This document shows, in pieces, positions 1-11,504 of a stretch of 64,000 nt of DNA. The stretch lies in NCBI GenBank assembly GCA_032622095.1, contig CP136065.1:39807503-39871502 (forward strand), written 5' to 3'. Position 1 is the stretch's first letter. Each line of letters starts with the position of its first letter. This stretch comes from Siphonodentalium dalli (Eukaryota > Mollusca > Scaphopoda > Gadilida > Siphonodentaliidae). The notes under the pieces are model-generated. The model saw only the letters and a program-made list of their open reading frames with translations. It was not told where the DNA came from and ran no database searches. Made by a program: the position numbers and the translations under genes.

Positions 1-220
1 AGTTTTGGTAAACACTTTGGTCTAAAACGGCTTCAGCTGGACATTTTCCAACCTTATTGAGGTATCAGTTGGAAAGTTCCAACCCAACAAGGGGGTGGGG
101 TTGCTTATGAAATTTCCGCGCGAATATGGGAGTTTGGACTGGTTAAGGGTTGCAGTTGAACATTTCAAGGCGGACCCCCCCCCATTGTGACCACGTACCA
201 ACGTCACTACCCCAAAGTTA
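1..220. repeat. Edge copy of a GTTGGAA/TTCCAAC-rich dispersed repeat
   Basis: The stretch holds short inverted motifs (ttccaacc, gttggaaagttccaac, cagttgaacatttc) and a run of C near 175. The same motif set recurs near 4380-4520, 7010-7300 and 12180-12360. I read it as a diverged interspersed repeat cut by the window edge. The class is unknown. The small frame on the minus strand here is only this repeat translated. Confidence 0.45.
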
Positions 221-399
221 GTTTTGCGCATGTATCCACTGTGATATAACCCTCCATCTGTATAATGAACTATTACTGGTAATAATTACTGATAATAGGG
301 TACTTCATCACTAGAATTTGTGTCTTTTTGCCATATTCGAAATAACGATGTTTCGAGAAACCAAGCATGGCCACACGAGAATTAAGTACACAATAATTA

Positions 400-828
400 C
401 GACTACTATTAGCTCTTCGTAATTATTATCAGTAGTTCATTATGCTACTACTATAAACTATTCGTAATTCTGATCAGTAGTAGTTCATTAAGCGACTACT
501 ATAAGCTATTCGTAATTATTATCAGTAGTAGTTCATTAAGCGACTACTATTAGCTATTCGTAATTCTTATCAGTAGTAGTTCATTAAGCGACTACTATAA
601 GCTATTCGTAATTATTATCAGTAGTAGTTCATTAAGCGACTACTATTAGCTATTCGTAATTCCAATCAGTAGTAGTTCATTATACGACTACTATAAGCTA
701 TTCGTAATTCCAATCAGTAGTAGTTCATTAAGCGACTACTATAAGCTATTCGTAATTCTTATCAGTAGTAGTTCATTAAGTGACTACTATAAGCTATTCG
801 TAATTCTGATCACTAGTAGTTCATTATG
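400..828. repeat. 48-bp tandem array, about 9 units
   Basis: Units containing cgactactat, agctattcgtaatt and atcagtagtagttcatta repeat every 48 bp; 'tagttcattaag' falls at 481 and again at 529. Units differ by a few bases (attatt, ctgat, ccaat, cttat variants). ACTACT at one side and AGTAGT at the other make each unit weakly self-complementary. There are no unique spacers between units, so this is a minisatellite and not a CRISPR array. Confidence 0.9.
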
Positions 829-938
829 TGAAAGTTGTCCATTATATGACATGTTCGAAGGAGAGGTATCGAACTATTTAGCATCGATCAATAGATATTT
901 GGTTCGCCAGTAATGTTGATAACAGTTCAGCTAATAAG

Positions 939-1201
939 TTAACACTTTGATGACGGGAGCTGCGCTAGTGCAGCATTAATGACCATGTGCCAATGCATTC
1001 TCTTATATATCCGAGTCTCACATAGGGAGCGTCGCATATATAAGAGAATGCACTGGCTTACAAGATAAAAGTAAATATTATTTGGCAAATGCATTGTATT
1101 ATATATACGAGGCGCCCAATGGGCGACTCGCATATATAAGAGAATGCATTGGCACAGGGTTTTCACCAAATTTCAGGAAGCTCCAGTCATGAAAGGTTTA
1201 A
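939..1201. mobile_element. Class C cassette MITE (TTAA, CCCTTTCATGACGG-type ends)
   Basis: The element is bounded by TTAA at 939-942 and 1198-1201. Left end: TTAACACTTTGATGACGGGA. Right end: CCAGTCATGAAAGGTTTAA. It carries two near-palindromic cassettes (989-1057 and 1085-1153) in opposite orientation, separated by a spacer of about 27 bp. TTAA target sites with CCCTTT-like termini are typical of piggyBac-type transposons; that assignment is inference from ends only. There is no transposase. Related copies lie at 12412, 16618, 17201, 31657 and 47362. Confidence 0.8.
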
Positions 1202-1334
1202 ACAACAGCCTCCTGTTGTATAGTTATTCATATTCTAAGCATCGATTTATTTGTGAACAAAATATGAGTCGAATCAAGAAATGTCCAGTATATTTGTAAA
1301 TTGTAAGTTCACTTGTAAGGTTTTCAGTTAGATA

Positions 1335-1798
1335 TATGTGACCCGCCATATCAAATCCAGTCGTAAGTCGGGATTTTTTTTATCCTGTGCCAATGCATTC
1401 TCTTATATATGCGAGTCGACCATAGGTCGCCTCGCATATATAAGAGAATGCATTGGCCTAACAATTTTTTACAATTTTAATAATTTTTTCTTGTATTCTT
1501 TAACAATTTTATAATTTCACCCATACAGAGCCCCAGACAAACATGAGCAGACGACGCTCTTCTATATGCTTCTATATATGTGTGGGGATACCTGCATGGT
1601 AATGGATGTTTTTTATTTTATGTCCTAAAAATTGTAGGAAACATTTATTTAAAAAAAATGATAATTTTTGTTTAGGCCAGTGCATTCTCTTATATATGCG
1701 AGGCGACCTATGGTCGACTCGCATATATAAGAGAATGCATTGGCACAGGGTAAAAAAAATCCCGACTTACGACTGGATTTGATATGGCGGGCCACATA
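1335..1798. mobile_element. Class A cassette MITE (TA, TGTGACCCGCC ends), complete
   Basis: Terminal inverted repeats run from TATGTGACCCGCC inward through the motifs atcaaatccagtcgtaag and tcgggatttttt to the first 69-bp cassette (1389-1457). The mirror image runs from the second cassette (1676-1744) out to GGCGGGCCACATA. Outer plus cassette sequence gives inverted repeats of roughly 120 bp each. The spacer of about 220 bp contains catacagagccccagacaaac and ends in A/T-rich DNA. A TA duplication (Tc1/mariner-like) fits all copies but is not proven. Other copies: 11564, 13071, 21571, 56030. Confidence 0.85.
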
Positions 1799-3409
1799 CT
1801 CATGTCAATGTTGTTCTGCTGTGGGAAACCATTCAACTGCATCCATACCAAACAATTTGGTTCCTTAAAGATGACAATCTGATCACTTTCGGATCATGAA
1901 ACTAACATTAACATTAGCTTATCAAATTTATTTATGCCACCAAAACTCAAATGGTCACGATATCAGTTGATCTCCGCCTTGATTTGAACAAATTATGCCG
2001 CGAAATGAAATTGTCGTCAATACCAGCCATTCAAACATTTTGATATATGTTTCTGATATTATTGAAATATTATTATCAGCCCATATCGAATGGCTATCTG
2101 ATTGACACCACTTGTGATCTATGGATTCTGTATTAGCATAAATTTCAAATATCGTTGTCAAATCAAAACCATAAAAGCGTATCATAAGGTTTAATTGAAA
2201 AAGAGGTTATGCTAATACAACTTGTTGACTGTTTCACTGCGAGGAATTAACGGGGTGCTGCGATAAGTGAGCCACGTTTTAATGCATCAGGGATCTCCTT
2301 GTTGCGAGGAGAATGAGGTCTTTGGTGGCAAGCGACGCTTTACCAGCGGCAGAAAAACAAATAATGGAAAGCGTTGAATAATTGTCAACATGATGCGATT
2401 AACTGATAATGATTTGTAATATGCAAAATCATGACTACTTATCTCAGTGTGGCATTATCTAGAAGCACAGTCCGCGAAAGCATTTCGCTTATAAACGACA
2501 TTTAGATGACATTATCTTAACCTCCTGTATTCAATTCTACATTTATTGTCGAAATTCTAGTTAAAGAAACGGTATCATATTACAATAAAATTGCCGTTAA
2601 GTTTCGGGTGAGATATCAAGGTTTAAGGGAGCGTCCAGTTATTAACGTTAATGTCCATATATGCATGATCATGTGGTTAGTTATACATACATACACATCA
2701 AATCCATATATTACCACCATCCAATTTGGGGGCCATGTAGACACAACTCCAATTGCTTCCTAACACATGCATATACTGGGCGTAGGGAACACATTGCTGC
2801 CGGAAACTGTCACTCGATCATTTATATATATGTCGAAATATAATATAATTATATATGCATCCTCATGAATTGTCCCTTCAGTAACGGTGTCCAGAATAAG
2901 CAAACAATATTATTCTAATCGATTTAAAAATCGACATAAAACGTCGGACTTCACAACAAAACAATATCCGTGATAACTGGGTGTCCTTTGTAAATATATT
3001 TGAAGATACATGACTCCAACGACACGGGTTGAGACTAATCGATGCCATATAACCGATGTCAGTTAAGTGTTTTACGTGCCTTCTGCATGGACTCTTCGCG
3101 ACTTGGATATATCACTCCAACGTGAATGGTGTTTATCAATGCGGCCAAGGCATCGATCATTGGCAGAGAAGCATGGGAATTGGAATGACGCCGCTCACAT
3201 TATCATAGACAAATGTTTGCTATCTTTATGGGTTCTTTGGAGCTTTGGAGTCATCAGTGTTTGACCACTGGGTATCAGTAGTCATTTGTCACTGTGCACA
3301 CAAATGGAGTATGGACGAAGGTGGGTTCGGTGTACATGGCTCCGCACGTAGCACGACGCGATCTATGTCAAATAGCAGATGTCTGTAGGGAGAATTCATG
3401 AGAGGTTCA
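1799..3409. other. No gene recognised
   Basis: AT-rich sequence with short frames in several phases and no recognisable motif, splice-bounded exon or repeat apart from small TA-rich runs near 2830-2860. The frames at 1955-2185 and 3067-3264 show no family signature. Confidence 0.5.
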
Positions 3410-3799
3410 GAATACAGCAGGGGCGCCGGAAGAGGGGGGGGCATAGGGGGCAGCTGACCCCCCCTGCCCTTGACCAAGGGGGCGAGTGGGGACAGGACTT
3501 GCCCTTTTTCTGGAGACATAAAATGCTTTTTGTGTGTTTAATCTCGTGTTTTTATAGCAAAATGTGACTTTTTTGGTCCAAATACCACCAATTTCACAAG
3601 GAATATTAATTTTTTGTCAATTTTATCACAAAACGGCCATAAAAACCGACAAATACCATTAAAATAGGGATTTTTGCCACAATGAATTTATGGTTATTTT
3701 CCCGAGTTTGCGGAGAAAATGCCCTTTTTTGCGGAAAAGTGCCCTTTTTGTAGGCTCTGCCCCCTGCCCTTGGATGCTTCCGGCGCCCCTGGAATACAG
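3410..3799. mobile_element. Non-autonomous hAT element with 8-bp target duplication
   Basis: The element itself spans 3418-3791 (374 bp). Its ends are CAGGGGCGCCGGAAG and the exact inverse CTTCCGGCGCCCCTG. Directly outside lie identical 8-bp copies of GAATACAG (3410-3417 and 3792-3799). An 8-bp duplication with CAGGG-type termini is the hallmark of the hAT superfamily. The interior has G- and C-runs near both ends and an A/T-rich middle. There is no transposase frame, so movement would need an enzyme encoded elsewhere. The perfect duplication suggests a fairly recent insertion. Confidence 0.92.
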
Positions 3800-3929
3800 T
3801 ATACGCGTTGCATGTATCTCTTTCTATATATATAGACCAATGGGTGCATGTGCGCATGATTTATTATGTGTAAATTTGTCTTTATAGAAACACCATGTTA
3901 CTATGAAATTGACACATGTAGTTGTCCTT

Positions 3930-4195
3930 AGCTCAAATCAAGCGTGAAATTTTGTCTGGGTTTCAAACCCACGAAGTCATCGAAAAACTCAGAATGCGAT
4001 GACGACGCCAACGACCCAACCACTTCGGCTACGGGCACATACTTGAAAAGTAAACCATTTGTCCGACCTCCGTATTAGTCTGGACATGGGTTCGACGAGT
4101 GACAGAACGAATCTCTCGTTATACGAACAGCACAATGCACTTCCTAAAAAAATCCATATTATAACTATTTGACATGAATAAGCTGGCGTATATAT
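3930..4195 (-). mobile_element. tRNA-derived SINE, partial, family V
   Basis: On the minus strand this stretch matches the tRNA-like head and flanking part of the SINE seen complete at 8519 and 49560. It shows the B-box-like gggtttcaaaccc, the 'caaccacttcggctacg' segment just upstream of it and the 'cacaatgcacttcct' block. It is diverged and shortened at both ends. Confidence 0.6.
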
Positions 4196-4337
4196 ATAGG
4201 AAAATCTCACCATCATGCCTACTCCTTATATACATAACGATCTCTCTAACTCTGGAAAACTTGTGTACCCTTTGAATTGATGATTTCAAACTGATAAGTT
4301 CAAACATGCAGAACATTCCATCCAAAACCTTATGTAA

Positions 4338-4636
4338 CACAGGGACGTGCTAGACGGTTTCCTTGGAATTATTAACTGCACTGTACCCTTGAACCAGCCG
4401 AATCCATTTGCACCCCCTTTTGTTGGAACTTTCCAATTTTGTTGGAACTTTCCAACTGGTGCCTCTAACTTTCCATTTGTTGGAAATTTCGAACCTGACA
4501 TCCCACTCATATTGGATAATGTCCAACTGATGGCAATTTCAGACCAATTTTGACAACAAAAAGTAGAAAAAACTGTTAAAATGTTGATCAAAGTTGGGGT
4601 GTGTGAGACACCCCGATCGCCATGACGGTCCCTGTG
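4338..4636. mobile_element. MITE-like element with CACAGGGAC termini
   Basis: Left end CACAGGGACGTGC and right end GGTCCCTGTG form a short terminal inverted repeat. The interior has several GTTGGAA...TTCCAAC inverted motifs, plus 'gtgtgagacaccccgatcg' near the right end. Part of the same interior recurs just downstream at 4640-4885 (ccagctgatggctacttcag, gtgaaagacacccca). No clear target duplication could be found, so the class is open. Confidence 0.5.
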
Positions 4637-4890
4637 CGTGTTTAGAATGTATCCAGCTGATGGCTACTTCAGACTAGATTTGGCCTATAATCCGACATTT
4701 TATACGATGAATTGTGATAAGAAAATTGACTTATCAGAACAATTTTGGGTTTATTTTCTGTATGCAATTTCCAACTGTTTAGTTGATTCTGGAATGGAAT
4801 TTTAAACAGTTGAAACTCTTTGAGTGAGTTTTGACAAGAGTTGAGTGGTGAAAGACACCCCACAAATGTTGCCATACCACTGGACACGGA
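4637..4890. repeat. Second, diverged copy of the GTTGGAA/CACCCC repeat
   Basis: It shares 'ccagctgatggc.acttcaga' and 'gagtggtgaaagacaccccac' with the preceding element. Order and spacing are kept, but termini are lost. Confidence 0.45.
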
Positions 4891-5784
4891 CGTTATTTCA
4901 GTAGTTATTGAAGTATATCATTCGAGATTACAATACTGATGTCCAATGCGGGGTTACACTATGACTATTTAGAACTCGGCGACGAATTCCATGTAGTTTT
5001 AAAATTCCCTACACTACAGACTCTACGAGAGAGATATATAAATCCTACTTCTATCGAAAGCCGAATATTATTAAACTGAATTAACTATTCAACTCGGGGA
5101 GGGGGAATAGAACACAAAATCTTTCACTGTTCATTAAAATGGTTATGCCATTCTTTATGCTCTCCTAGGCATTCTATAACCGCACATATAATAGCTATAT
5201 ATTGTGTATTATCCTGCACAGAATAGTCACTCAAAATCCTCATGCATCGCACACTATATACTATATGTGTTTTATTATGTTGGGATTAACCACATTCTCT
5301 GTAACATCCAACACGATGGAGTGTTATTAAACTGAATTGAACACTGAATTGTTAAACATACCACACAATATATGATAATAATGAGATCGAAGTGCATGTA
5401 TAAATTCAGATATGTGTGGTTTTTATTGTCAAGGATCGACCTCGATCCCCAAAACAGTCAGCAGGCAAACCTGTTCAAGTAAACAGGAATCAGGTCACGA
5501 CCCCTTTGTCTTGAAATGTGTCAGATGATGTAAAGCAATGTTAAGACTTCACAGTACACACCCTAGTTTCGGAAAAATGCAAAGCGATCTTCAATTATCA
5601 AATTCTATACTTAGCAATAGTACACTGTCGCGATCCGGGAATCAAAATAAGTTGATACATACCGTACATAAAATACGGTACTTACATTCAGGATATGCAT
5701 GCGTTGAAAACAATTATAGACATCGCATCAGCAAGCTCACGAGGATACAATATTCTCAAGTAAGCTGCAGCCTGAGTAAGTGGA
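4891..5784. other. No gene recognised
   Basis: AT-rich sequence. 'ttattaaactgaatt' occurs at about 5067 and 5325, which hints at an old duplication. The small frame 5538-5789 has no recognisable domain. Confidence 0.5.
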
Positions 5785-6085
5785 AATAAAGAGTGTTCTA
5801 TGTTAGTTTCTTCCCGATATGGTAACAATAAAGAGCGTCTGTTTCATTCATGTGCGGAACGTAGAAGGCATATAAAGATGCCCTATCCGATGCAAAGCCA
5901 TACAACCACAATATGTACCATATACCATAACATAATTAGGTCGAACACTCGAGCAGTTGCTAGCCAGATGTGGACGTTCGAAAGAGGAAGTTTTGTCAGT
6001 CTAGCGAAAATTCCAATGATCGTCTCTTACAAAGAGCGTCCATGCGTCTGTCACACAATTACAGTAAATAATAAAGAGCGTTCTC
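5785..6085. repeat. Two paired AATAAAGAGCG motif modules
   Basis: AATAAAGAGTGTT (5785) and AATAAAGAGCGTC (5829) lie about 40 bp apart. A second pair, CAAAGAGCGTCC and AATAAAGAGCGTTC, follows at about 6031 and 6070. The same paired motif, inverted as AAACGCTCTTTATT plus CTCTCTTTAT, recurs at 18745-18800 and 22995-23065, with a single copy at 23190. This is a short dispersed repeat of unknown class. Confidence 0.5.
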
Positions 6086-6211
6086 AATTGTGATCGATGG
6101 CTGTGCTATTTTGCTCGGTACATGCAAGCTGAAAATTGGCTTGGGGAATTGTTTTTAAATTTTGTGTCAAATCGGACCAGCATCTTTAAAACATTTCTAT
6201 GACTTTGGTAT

Positions 6212-6469
6212 TTAACACTTTACCCAACAGAAGGGCCCTGTCCCAATGCATTCTCTTATATATGCGAGTCGACCATAGGTCGCCTCGCATATATAAGAGA
6301 ATGCATTGGCTTAACACATTAAAAATTATAAAACTATCACAATGTGGTCAAGGAGCCGGTTCCAATGATATCCATATTTGTATGGTTCTATTGAGACAGA
6401 CCGAAAATATTTTAGGCTGTTGAAGCTTTATTTGACCGGTTTTGGCCGTTTTGTTGGGTAAAGGGTTAA
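6212..6469. mobile_element. Class B cassette MITE, internally deleted
   Basis: TTAA at 6212-6215 is followed by CACTTTACCCAACAG. The right end is TGTTGGGTAAAGGGTTAA, finishing at 6469. Only the left cassette (6242-6310) is present. Compared with the full copies at 22429, 23706 and 46804, the segment from the spacer through the second cassette is gone, joining 'attataaaa' to 'ctatcacaatgtgg'. The TTAA target and CCCTTT terminus suggest piggyBac-type mobilisation (inference). Confidence 0.85.
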
Positions 6470-6969
6470 TCTCCGTATGTGTCTATCCCATGTATTTACA
6501 ATCCGAATGTGGAAAAAAATCAAAATGTTTACTTAACTAATTTAAGGCTTAAAGACATATTATGTACTTGTTCTAGTGCGTGAAACTGATAAGTTAGTAT
6601 CAAAGCGCTATGCCAACTGGAGGAATGTACCATTCTACTAACATTGCCGAAAATCTGAAGCAAATCGACCGTACAATTCCATGGAAAACATCGTCTGAAC
6701 TACTCTCAATTGTAAATATTTACTACTCGATTCGGGAGGCATCTATCGGCGATAAACTAACGAAAATGATTTCGCCATCGGGAGTCACGGCATTTAATTA
6801 ATATATAAGAATGACGGTGTTATAAAATAATGAGAACTTGAAAGGAAAAAATTAGGTAGGTTTTAATTTATTCGTATTCATATTTCACATAACGCCGAGT
6901 TAAAAGTAGTCTATTGGCGAGGAATGCGCTTTACTTATATTGGGATGTTATTCAATTAGAGCATGATCG
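6470..6969. other. No gene recognised
   Basis: Mostly unique-looking AT-rich DNA. The short frame at 6610-6801 has no identifiable motif. Confidence 0.45.
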
Positions 6970-7300
6970 TAGCTAGATGGTCCCAGTTGGGGTGTCCAAC
7001 TCTCCACCCATCCCTTGAACCAGACCGACATTCCCAAGTCCTTGAAATCCCAATTATTTGATCCCCACCCCTTGGTTGTAATTTTACAACTGGCACCTCA
7101 AGGTTTACAACTGTTGGAAATATCCAACCTAATTAACACGGCATATGGTTGGGCATCTAAGTAAAACAAATTGACATAAAGTTCGGAAATTTTCAACTCT
7201 TTGTCTAAAAAGAAACACACTTCGCTGAGTGGTGGTTGAAAAATAAAACTATCAGAAAATTTTCAACCTTTTTTGGTCTGAAATTTCAAACTGATGAAAC
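6970..7300. repeat. Copy of the GTTGGAA/TTCCAAC repeat
   Basis: It contains ccagttggggtgtccaac, acaactgttggaaatatccaacc and repeated 'ttttcaacc' blocks matching 4380-4620 and 12180-12360. Termini are not clear. Confidence 0.4.
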
Positions 7301-7940
7301 ATTCAACAATTAAAACGCAACTTTTGATACGCCTCTCGAGCATGTCGCACAAAAACTCTTATTCAAAAGAACGTTTTTGTATTTATCGACCTGCTGAGAC
7401 GTTCCATCATCTTCCAGAAATAGTAATGGTCGTTGTTAACAGTTGTGGTTTTATATATATTGTAATTATGTATATCGCTTATATAATAGCGCAAGCATTT
7501 ACAATAATCAATCATTTCATCCGATTATTTTTGCTATGCCATTCTAAACAGACATATATCATGCAGTCTACACAAGTGTCATGAACAGGATATAAAATCT
7601 CTAGATTATCGCATCGTCATAAAAACATTATAGAGTTGCAGCACTTGTTTTGGTACGCGCAAACTTATTCGATCGGACAGGAAGAGACGCTGATAAACCC
7701 GCTCAACGCCAATAATCGACTTGACATGCACACTAATACAGACTACAGACATGGTAACTTCAATATTGAGGATGCTATATACGATTTTACTCAATAAAAT
7801 TGCTAGGGTTTATATGTATACGTTTTTAAATACCAGACCATATTGCATGGGATTAAACATATGCACTTATGAACCGATTCTCCGTGGGAGGTTTTGATGA
7901 TGGTCAGCCAGGTTTCTCCGGAAGCCGGGAGGAGAGAAGT
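7301..7940. other. No gene recognised
   Basis: Short frames only. The plus-strand frame 7294-7584 has a hydrophobic middle (VVVNSCGFIYIVIMYIAYII). It starts inside the preceding repeat and lacks any family signature. Confidence 0.45.
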
Positions 7941-7944
7941 GAAC

Positions 7945-8125
7945 TCTATTTTTATTCGATATATCGAAATATGATATCGTTTTCATGAAATAATACTTCG
8001 GTATAACGAAATAAGATTTCGAGATATTAAAATCATATTTCGTTATAACGAAATAATATTTCTGTATCGAAATAATATTTCGTTAAAACGAAATAAGATT
8101 TCGATATATCGAAATAATATTCGTG
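7945..8125. repeat. Cluster of TTCGATATATCGAA / TTCGTTATAACGAA palindromes
   Basis: At least seven short palindromes built from TTCG-(TATA or ATAT)-CGAA alternate with AATAATATTTC or AATAAGATTTC. The stretch is a tandem-like array of self-complementary units of roughly 20-25 bp. Function unknown; it could fold into multiple small cruciforms. Confidence 0.8.
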
Positions 8126-8129
8126 TTCA

Positions 8130-8515
8130 CTTGTTACATCCCGGGCTCCGTAGGTTTCAACGTTTAAATAATGTTGTTTTATTATACTTTGAAATATGTT
8201 GGGGTGTCATATAGATCACATACGAAAAGGAGCTTTCATGGTTTTATTGCCCATTAACGCGAATATTTAAGAGCGTTTATATCAACTATAATTATGTTCA
8301 ATTTCAGCATATTAGCTTATATATACATGTAGATGTTATTATGGGGGGTCAACGTGATGAATGCACGTTGATTGGTTGAACATATTTCCCATGTAATTTA
8401 TGTTTATGATCTTCATAGTGACATGCAGCCAAGGTAGGTAAAAAAAGGTATTTTATTTTGTGGTCTTTTATCGTTTTTGCTTGATTTATTTAATTTTGAT
8501 AACCAATACATATAT
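8130..8515. other. No gene recognised
   Basis: AT-rich DNA with no motif or repeat that I can link to other copies. Confidence 0.4.
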
Positions 8516-8518
8516 ATG

Positions 8519-8865
8519 AGGCCTATGGAGGCATGCACGTACTCAGTTCAGTATGAGTTTTCATTGCTTCCAATGTGCTTGCTTCAGTGAGCGTGAAACA
8601 AATCTCATTTCTTATCGAAATTACTATGTATTGGTCGCAATGGCACATTGAGATGTCCCTCAACTCAGACCAAGCTTTAAAATCGGCCCCGATTTTCGCC
8701 CATGTCTGGGTTTGAACCCACACCAACATCTCCTATAGCACAACCTGCGGTATTCTTATCCTTGACTCAACCACATTGGCTATACGAAGACATCCTTACA
8801 AAGGGAGCCCTTTCACCGAGAGTTGGGAAGCGTATCAGTCTGAACATGCATTCGAATATTGACAT
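8519..8865 (-). mobile_element. tRNA-derived SINE, near full length, family V
   Basis: Reading the minus strand, a tRNA-like head begins near 8790 (GGATGTCTTCG...). It has an A-box-like TGTGGTTGAGTC and, after an unusually long gap, a B box GGGTTCAAACCC. It is followed by a conserved body: gagggacatctcaatgtgcc, catt.cgata.gaaatgag and ccatagg at the 3' side. The same order is seen on the plus strand at 49560-49945. SINEs of this type are transcribed by RNA polymerase III from the A and B boxes and copied by a partner LINE. The partner is not identified here. Confidence 0.7.
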
Positions 8866-8884
8866 ATAAACGCATCTACCATTA

Positions 8885-9145
8885 CATTGGAACAGCACAA
8901 TGCAATTCCTCCGAAATTGCGCCAACATCGTCTAGCCCAGAATACGTTGATCGTACCCACGACCTAACCACCTCGGATACGGGGACACCATTAAAAGGAA
9001 GCCTTTATACACCGAGAGTCGGGAAGCATATCAGTCTGAACATGGGTTGGAATATTGACACAGAACCATTATATTGGAACAACACAATGCACTTCCTCCG
9101 AAATTGTATGTGTGACCACACGACTACTGGTACTGGCGTATATAT
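8885..9145 (-). mobile_element. SINE fragments, family V
   Basis: It holds two copies of 'cacaatgca.ttcctccgaaattg' (about 8897 and 9085) and one copy of 'acctaaccacctcggatacggg', 'caccgagagtcgggaagc' and 'atcagtctgaacatg', all part of the family V head and 5' flank. The segment is a broken or duplicated copy adjoining the one at 8519. Confidence 0.55.
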
Positions 9146-9177
9146 TTTTGAAGAAAAACATCGCGTAAATTAAAAAA

Positions 9178-9290
9178 GTTGACTAATTTTTATTTAACTA
9201 AGAACTAAGTTAGTCGTATCAATTTCAACTTAATGACTAACGTAGCTGATGACTAAAAACAGGTTAGTCAATGTGACTAAGGATTGTTAT
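9178..9290. repeat. GACTAA/TTAGTC-rich inverted motif cluster
   Basis: About nine GACTAA or TTAGTC hexamers occur in roughly 110 bp in both orientations, so the segment can fold on itself. No other copy was noticed in the window. Confidence 0.5.
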
Positions 9291-10070
9291 CAGTGCATTA
9301 CGTCAAGTGGGAATAACGTAAACAATATAAATGATAAATGTTAACGGATATAGAATACCACGACCCAATCCCAGCGGGAAAATGAGTGACTATGGGATGA
9401 AACTTAACTATATGTTCAGATATGGCTGCTATGTACCCATGGCAGCCATTGTTCCGCCGGATGGGTCGAAGCCAAGCATGTGACACAACAAAGATGTGCG
9501 TATGCTAATCGCATCATGCTTTCATGGTTCCGAAATTCTGTATTGTAAAGTTCCTACAGCACAGACGAACTCCTGGGACCTGGTCGTATACAGTTCCTAG
9601 TCCTGCTATGAATTTGTCATAATACGCTATCACGAATCAATGTTTTTATTGCATTATTCACGAAGACGCGTTTCTTTCCGGGATTATGGGGCGCTTTGGT
9701 CGACCCTGAAGGCGGCCTTTGAGATTTGCGACGCTGGAAATAATATATTTGTCAGCTATTAGTCTGCATGACAAAGCCTGAACTTAATACGGTACAAGGA
9801 CACATGGTGACCAATCATCAGCGTATACTTATATCGGTCTTTATATTGAGTTATATAGGGCGAACACAGCGAACGATTGAAAAGTGAGTGCCATGATTCA
9901 ATCGCGTGATTAGTGATCTAACAATTTATGTGCTGAAGGAGCTATTGGCCAAAAAATAAATCGTCCCGACATAAACTGATAAACAAAACTTTTGCATTCC
10001 GTTCTAAATATACAAGTAACGCAACACTTATATACATGTATATACGAAGCAATTAACACGTGCAGTTCCG
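9291..10070. other. No gene recognised
   Basis: Mixed-composition DNA with short frames only. 'aagttcctacag...gttcctag' near 9550-9600 loosely resembles the repeat at 11505 and 25565. Confidence 0.4.
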
Positions 10071-10074
10071 AAGT

Positions 10075-10455
10075 TTAGAATCGGATTTTGTACCAGAATT
10101 GTGGACGCTCTTGTTCTGTATAATATGAGTGTTCATTGCTTAATTTAATATCCGTGAAAATATTGTTATTTCTTATCAAAATGGCCACGTATCGATGGAA
10201 TGGTACACTGATATACATGCCCCACACCACTTGCATATCAAGCTTGAAAATCGACCCCAAACGTTCGGTCATGACGCGATTCGAACCCACGACCTCATCG
10301 TCTAGCCGTACCCAAGAAATATAACCACCTCGGCTACGAGGACACCATTGAAAAGCAAGTGAGCTGTGTGTCAGTTTGGATATGGGATCGAATTATGATA
10401 CAGAACGGATTCAAGCATCGTTATCAGAATACAATGCACTTCATTCGATACAGTG
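10075..10455 (-). mobile_element. tRNA-derived SINE, family V, diverged
   Basis: On the minus strand it has the same order as other copies: a head with 'cgaggtggttat' (A-box side), a B-box-like gggttcgaatcgc, then body motifs 'cattccatcgatac', 'ggccattttgataagaaat' and 'gaacactcat'. It has drifted more than the 8519 copy. Confidence 0.65.
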
Positions 10456-11504
10456 CACGGATCCCAAACATCCCTTATTGCTAAACACCATCATGACGCA
10501 CAATGAAAGCAAACACGCTATTGTAGTACAATGGAATCGATAGGTTAGAGAATATTGCAGTGGGTAAACTATAAAATTAAATTTTCATGGTATGCAAACT
10601 TATAAAGCGTGTTCAACGATATAATGACTGACGATATGGCATATTCAAAATCGAACAGTCCCGCGTATGCCTTGTTCGCTTGGTGGAGACCACGAGGTTT
10701 CGCCCCCGGGATAACTATGCAAGCTTGCCAGGAAATAAAATAGTATTCATAGCAAAGATCGGCGTTCGATGTCCATATAATCGGCGCATGGATTGCGTTA
10801 CTTTCCATGTCCTGCAGCCAATGGACCGCACGACTTTCATGTCCAGGAGCCAATGGATCGCACCGCCGTCCATGTCCATGAACTGTGTAAGAGATAACAA
10901 ATTGACTGGTCCAGGAAAGATCTGAGCAAACAATTTACTCAAATTCGCAACAAGGCGATGTATTGTATATCACGACGTGAGGTATTTTGCTAACAACCAC
11001 GATTAAATATTAATAAGAAATCCATAAGTACAAAGGCGTTAATTCATGGGGCGATAATTGTTGAAGGAAGATTTCATGGCCGAGCCAGATGTGGTTTCCC
11101 TTCTCTAAGACCACTTCCATTGTCAGGAGATTGTCTTGTGTTGAGCGACCCCTTCCTGTGATTCTCCTTTGATGTTCAACCGCGTTATTCTCGACGTCGT
11201 CTGCGCTGTTTTTGGAATCCAACGCAGCAGTTTTATACGGCTCATACTGTACACATACAAAGCGTGAGCTTTATTTCACTGTCCATACATGCATGTGTGA
11301 TCAGTGATTGTAGAATTGTGTGCCATGGTAATTGGTATAATGAACAATTCGTCGTACTAGCGGCATAATATATTTCATACGTGTATATAGATGAGCTCAT
11401 TCTGTGATGACGAAGTTCATATAATAACTTAATTAAATTATAGAGATATGTTCATGAGTTAAAACACAGGTGTGTAACAGGAAATTGTTTTGTTCATTGT
11501 TATA
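10456..11504. other. No gene recognised
   Basis: Frames at 10569-10942 on both strands overlap each other. Near 10800-10875 'tttccatgtc.tg.agccaatgga' is repeated about every 30 bp, a short tandem duplication that explains the repeated residues in those frames. Confidence 0.45.

Noticed and set aside
400-828. CRISPR-like array of 48-bp units
   Set aside because: There are no unique spacers, and the units are contiguous and diverged. It is a minisatellite in a eukaryotic genome.
6199-6423. Recurring small frames with RSPRIYKRMHW or LCQCILLYMR at 6199, 23626, 46728, 12482, 13312, 21778 and others
   Set aside because: These are translations of the 69-bp DNA palindrome, read in several phases. 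Conservation follows the DNA element, not a protein.
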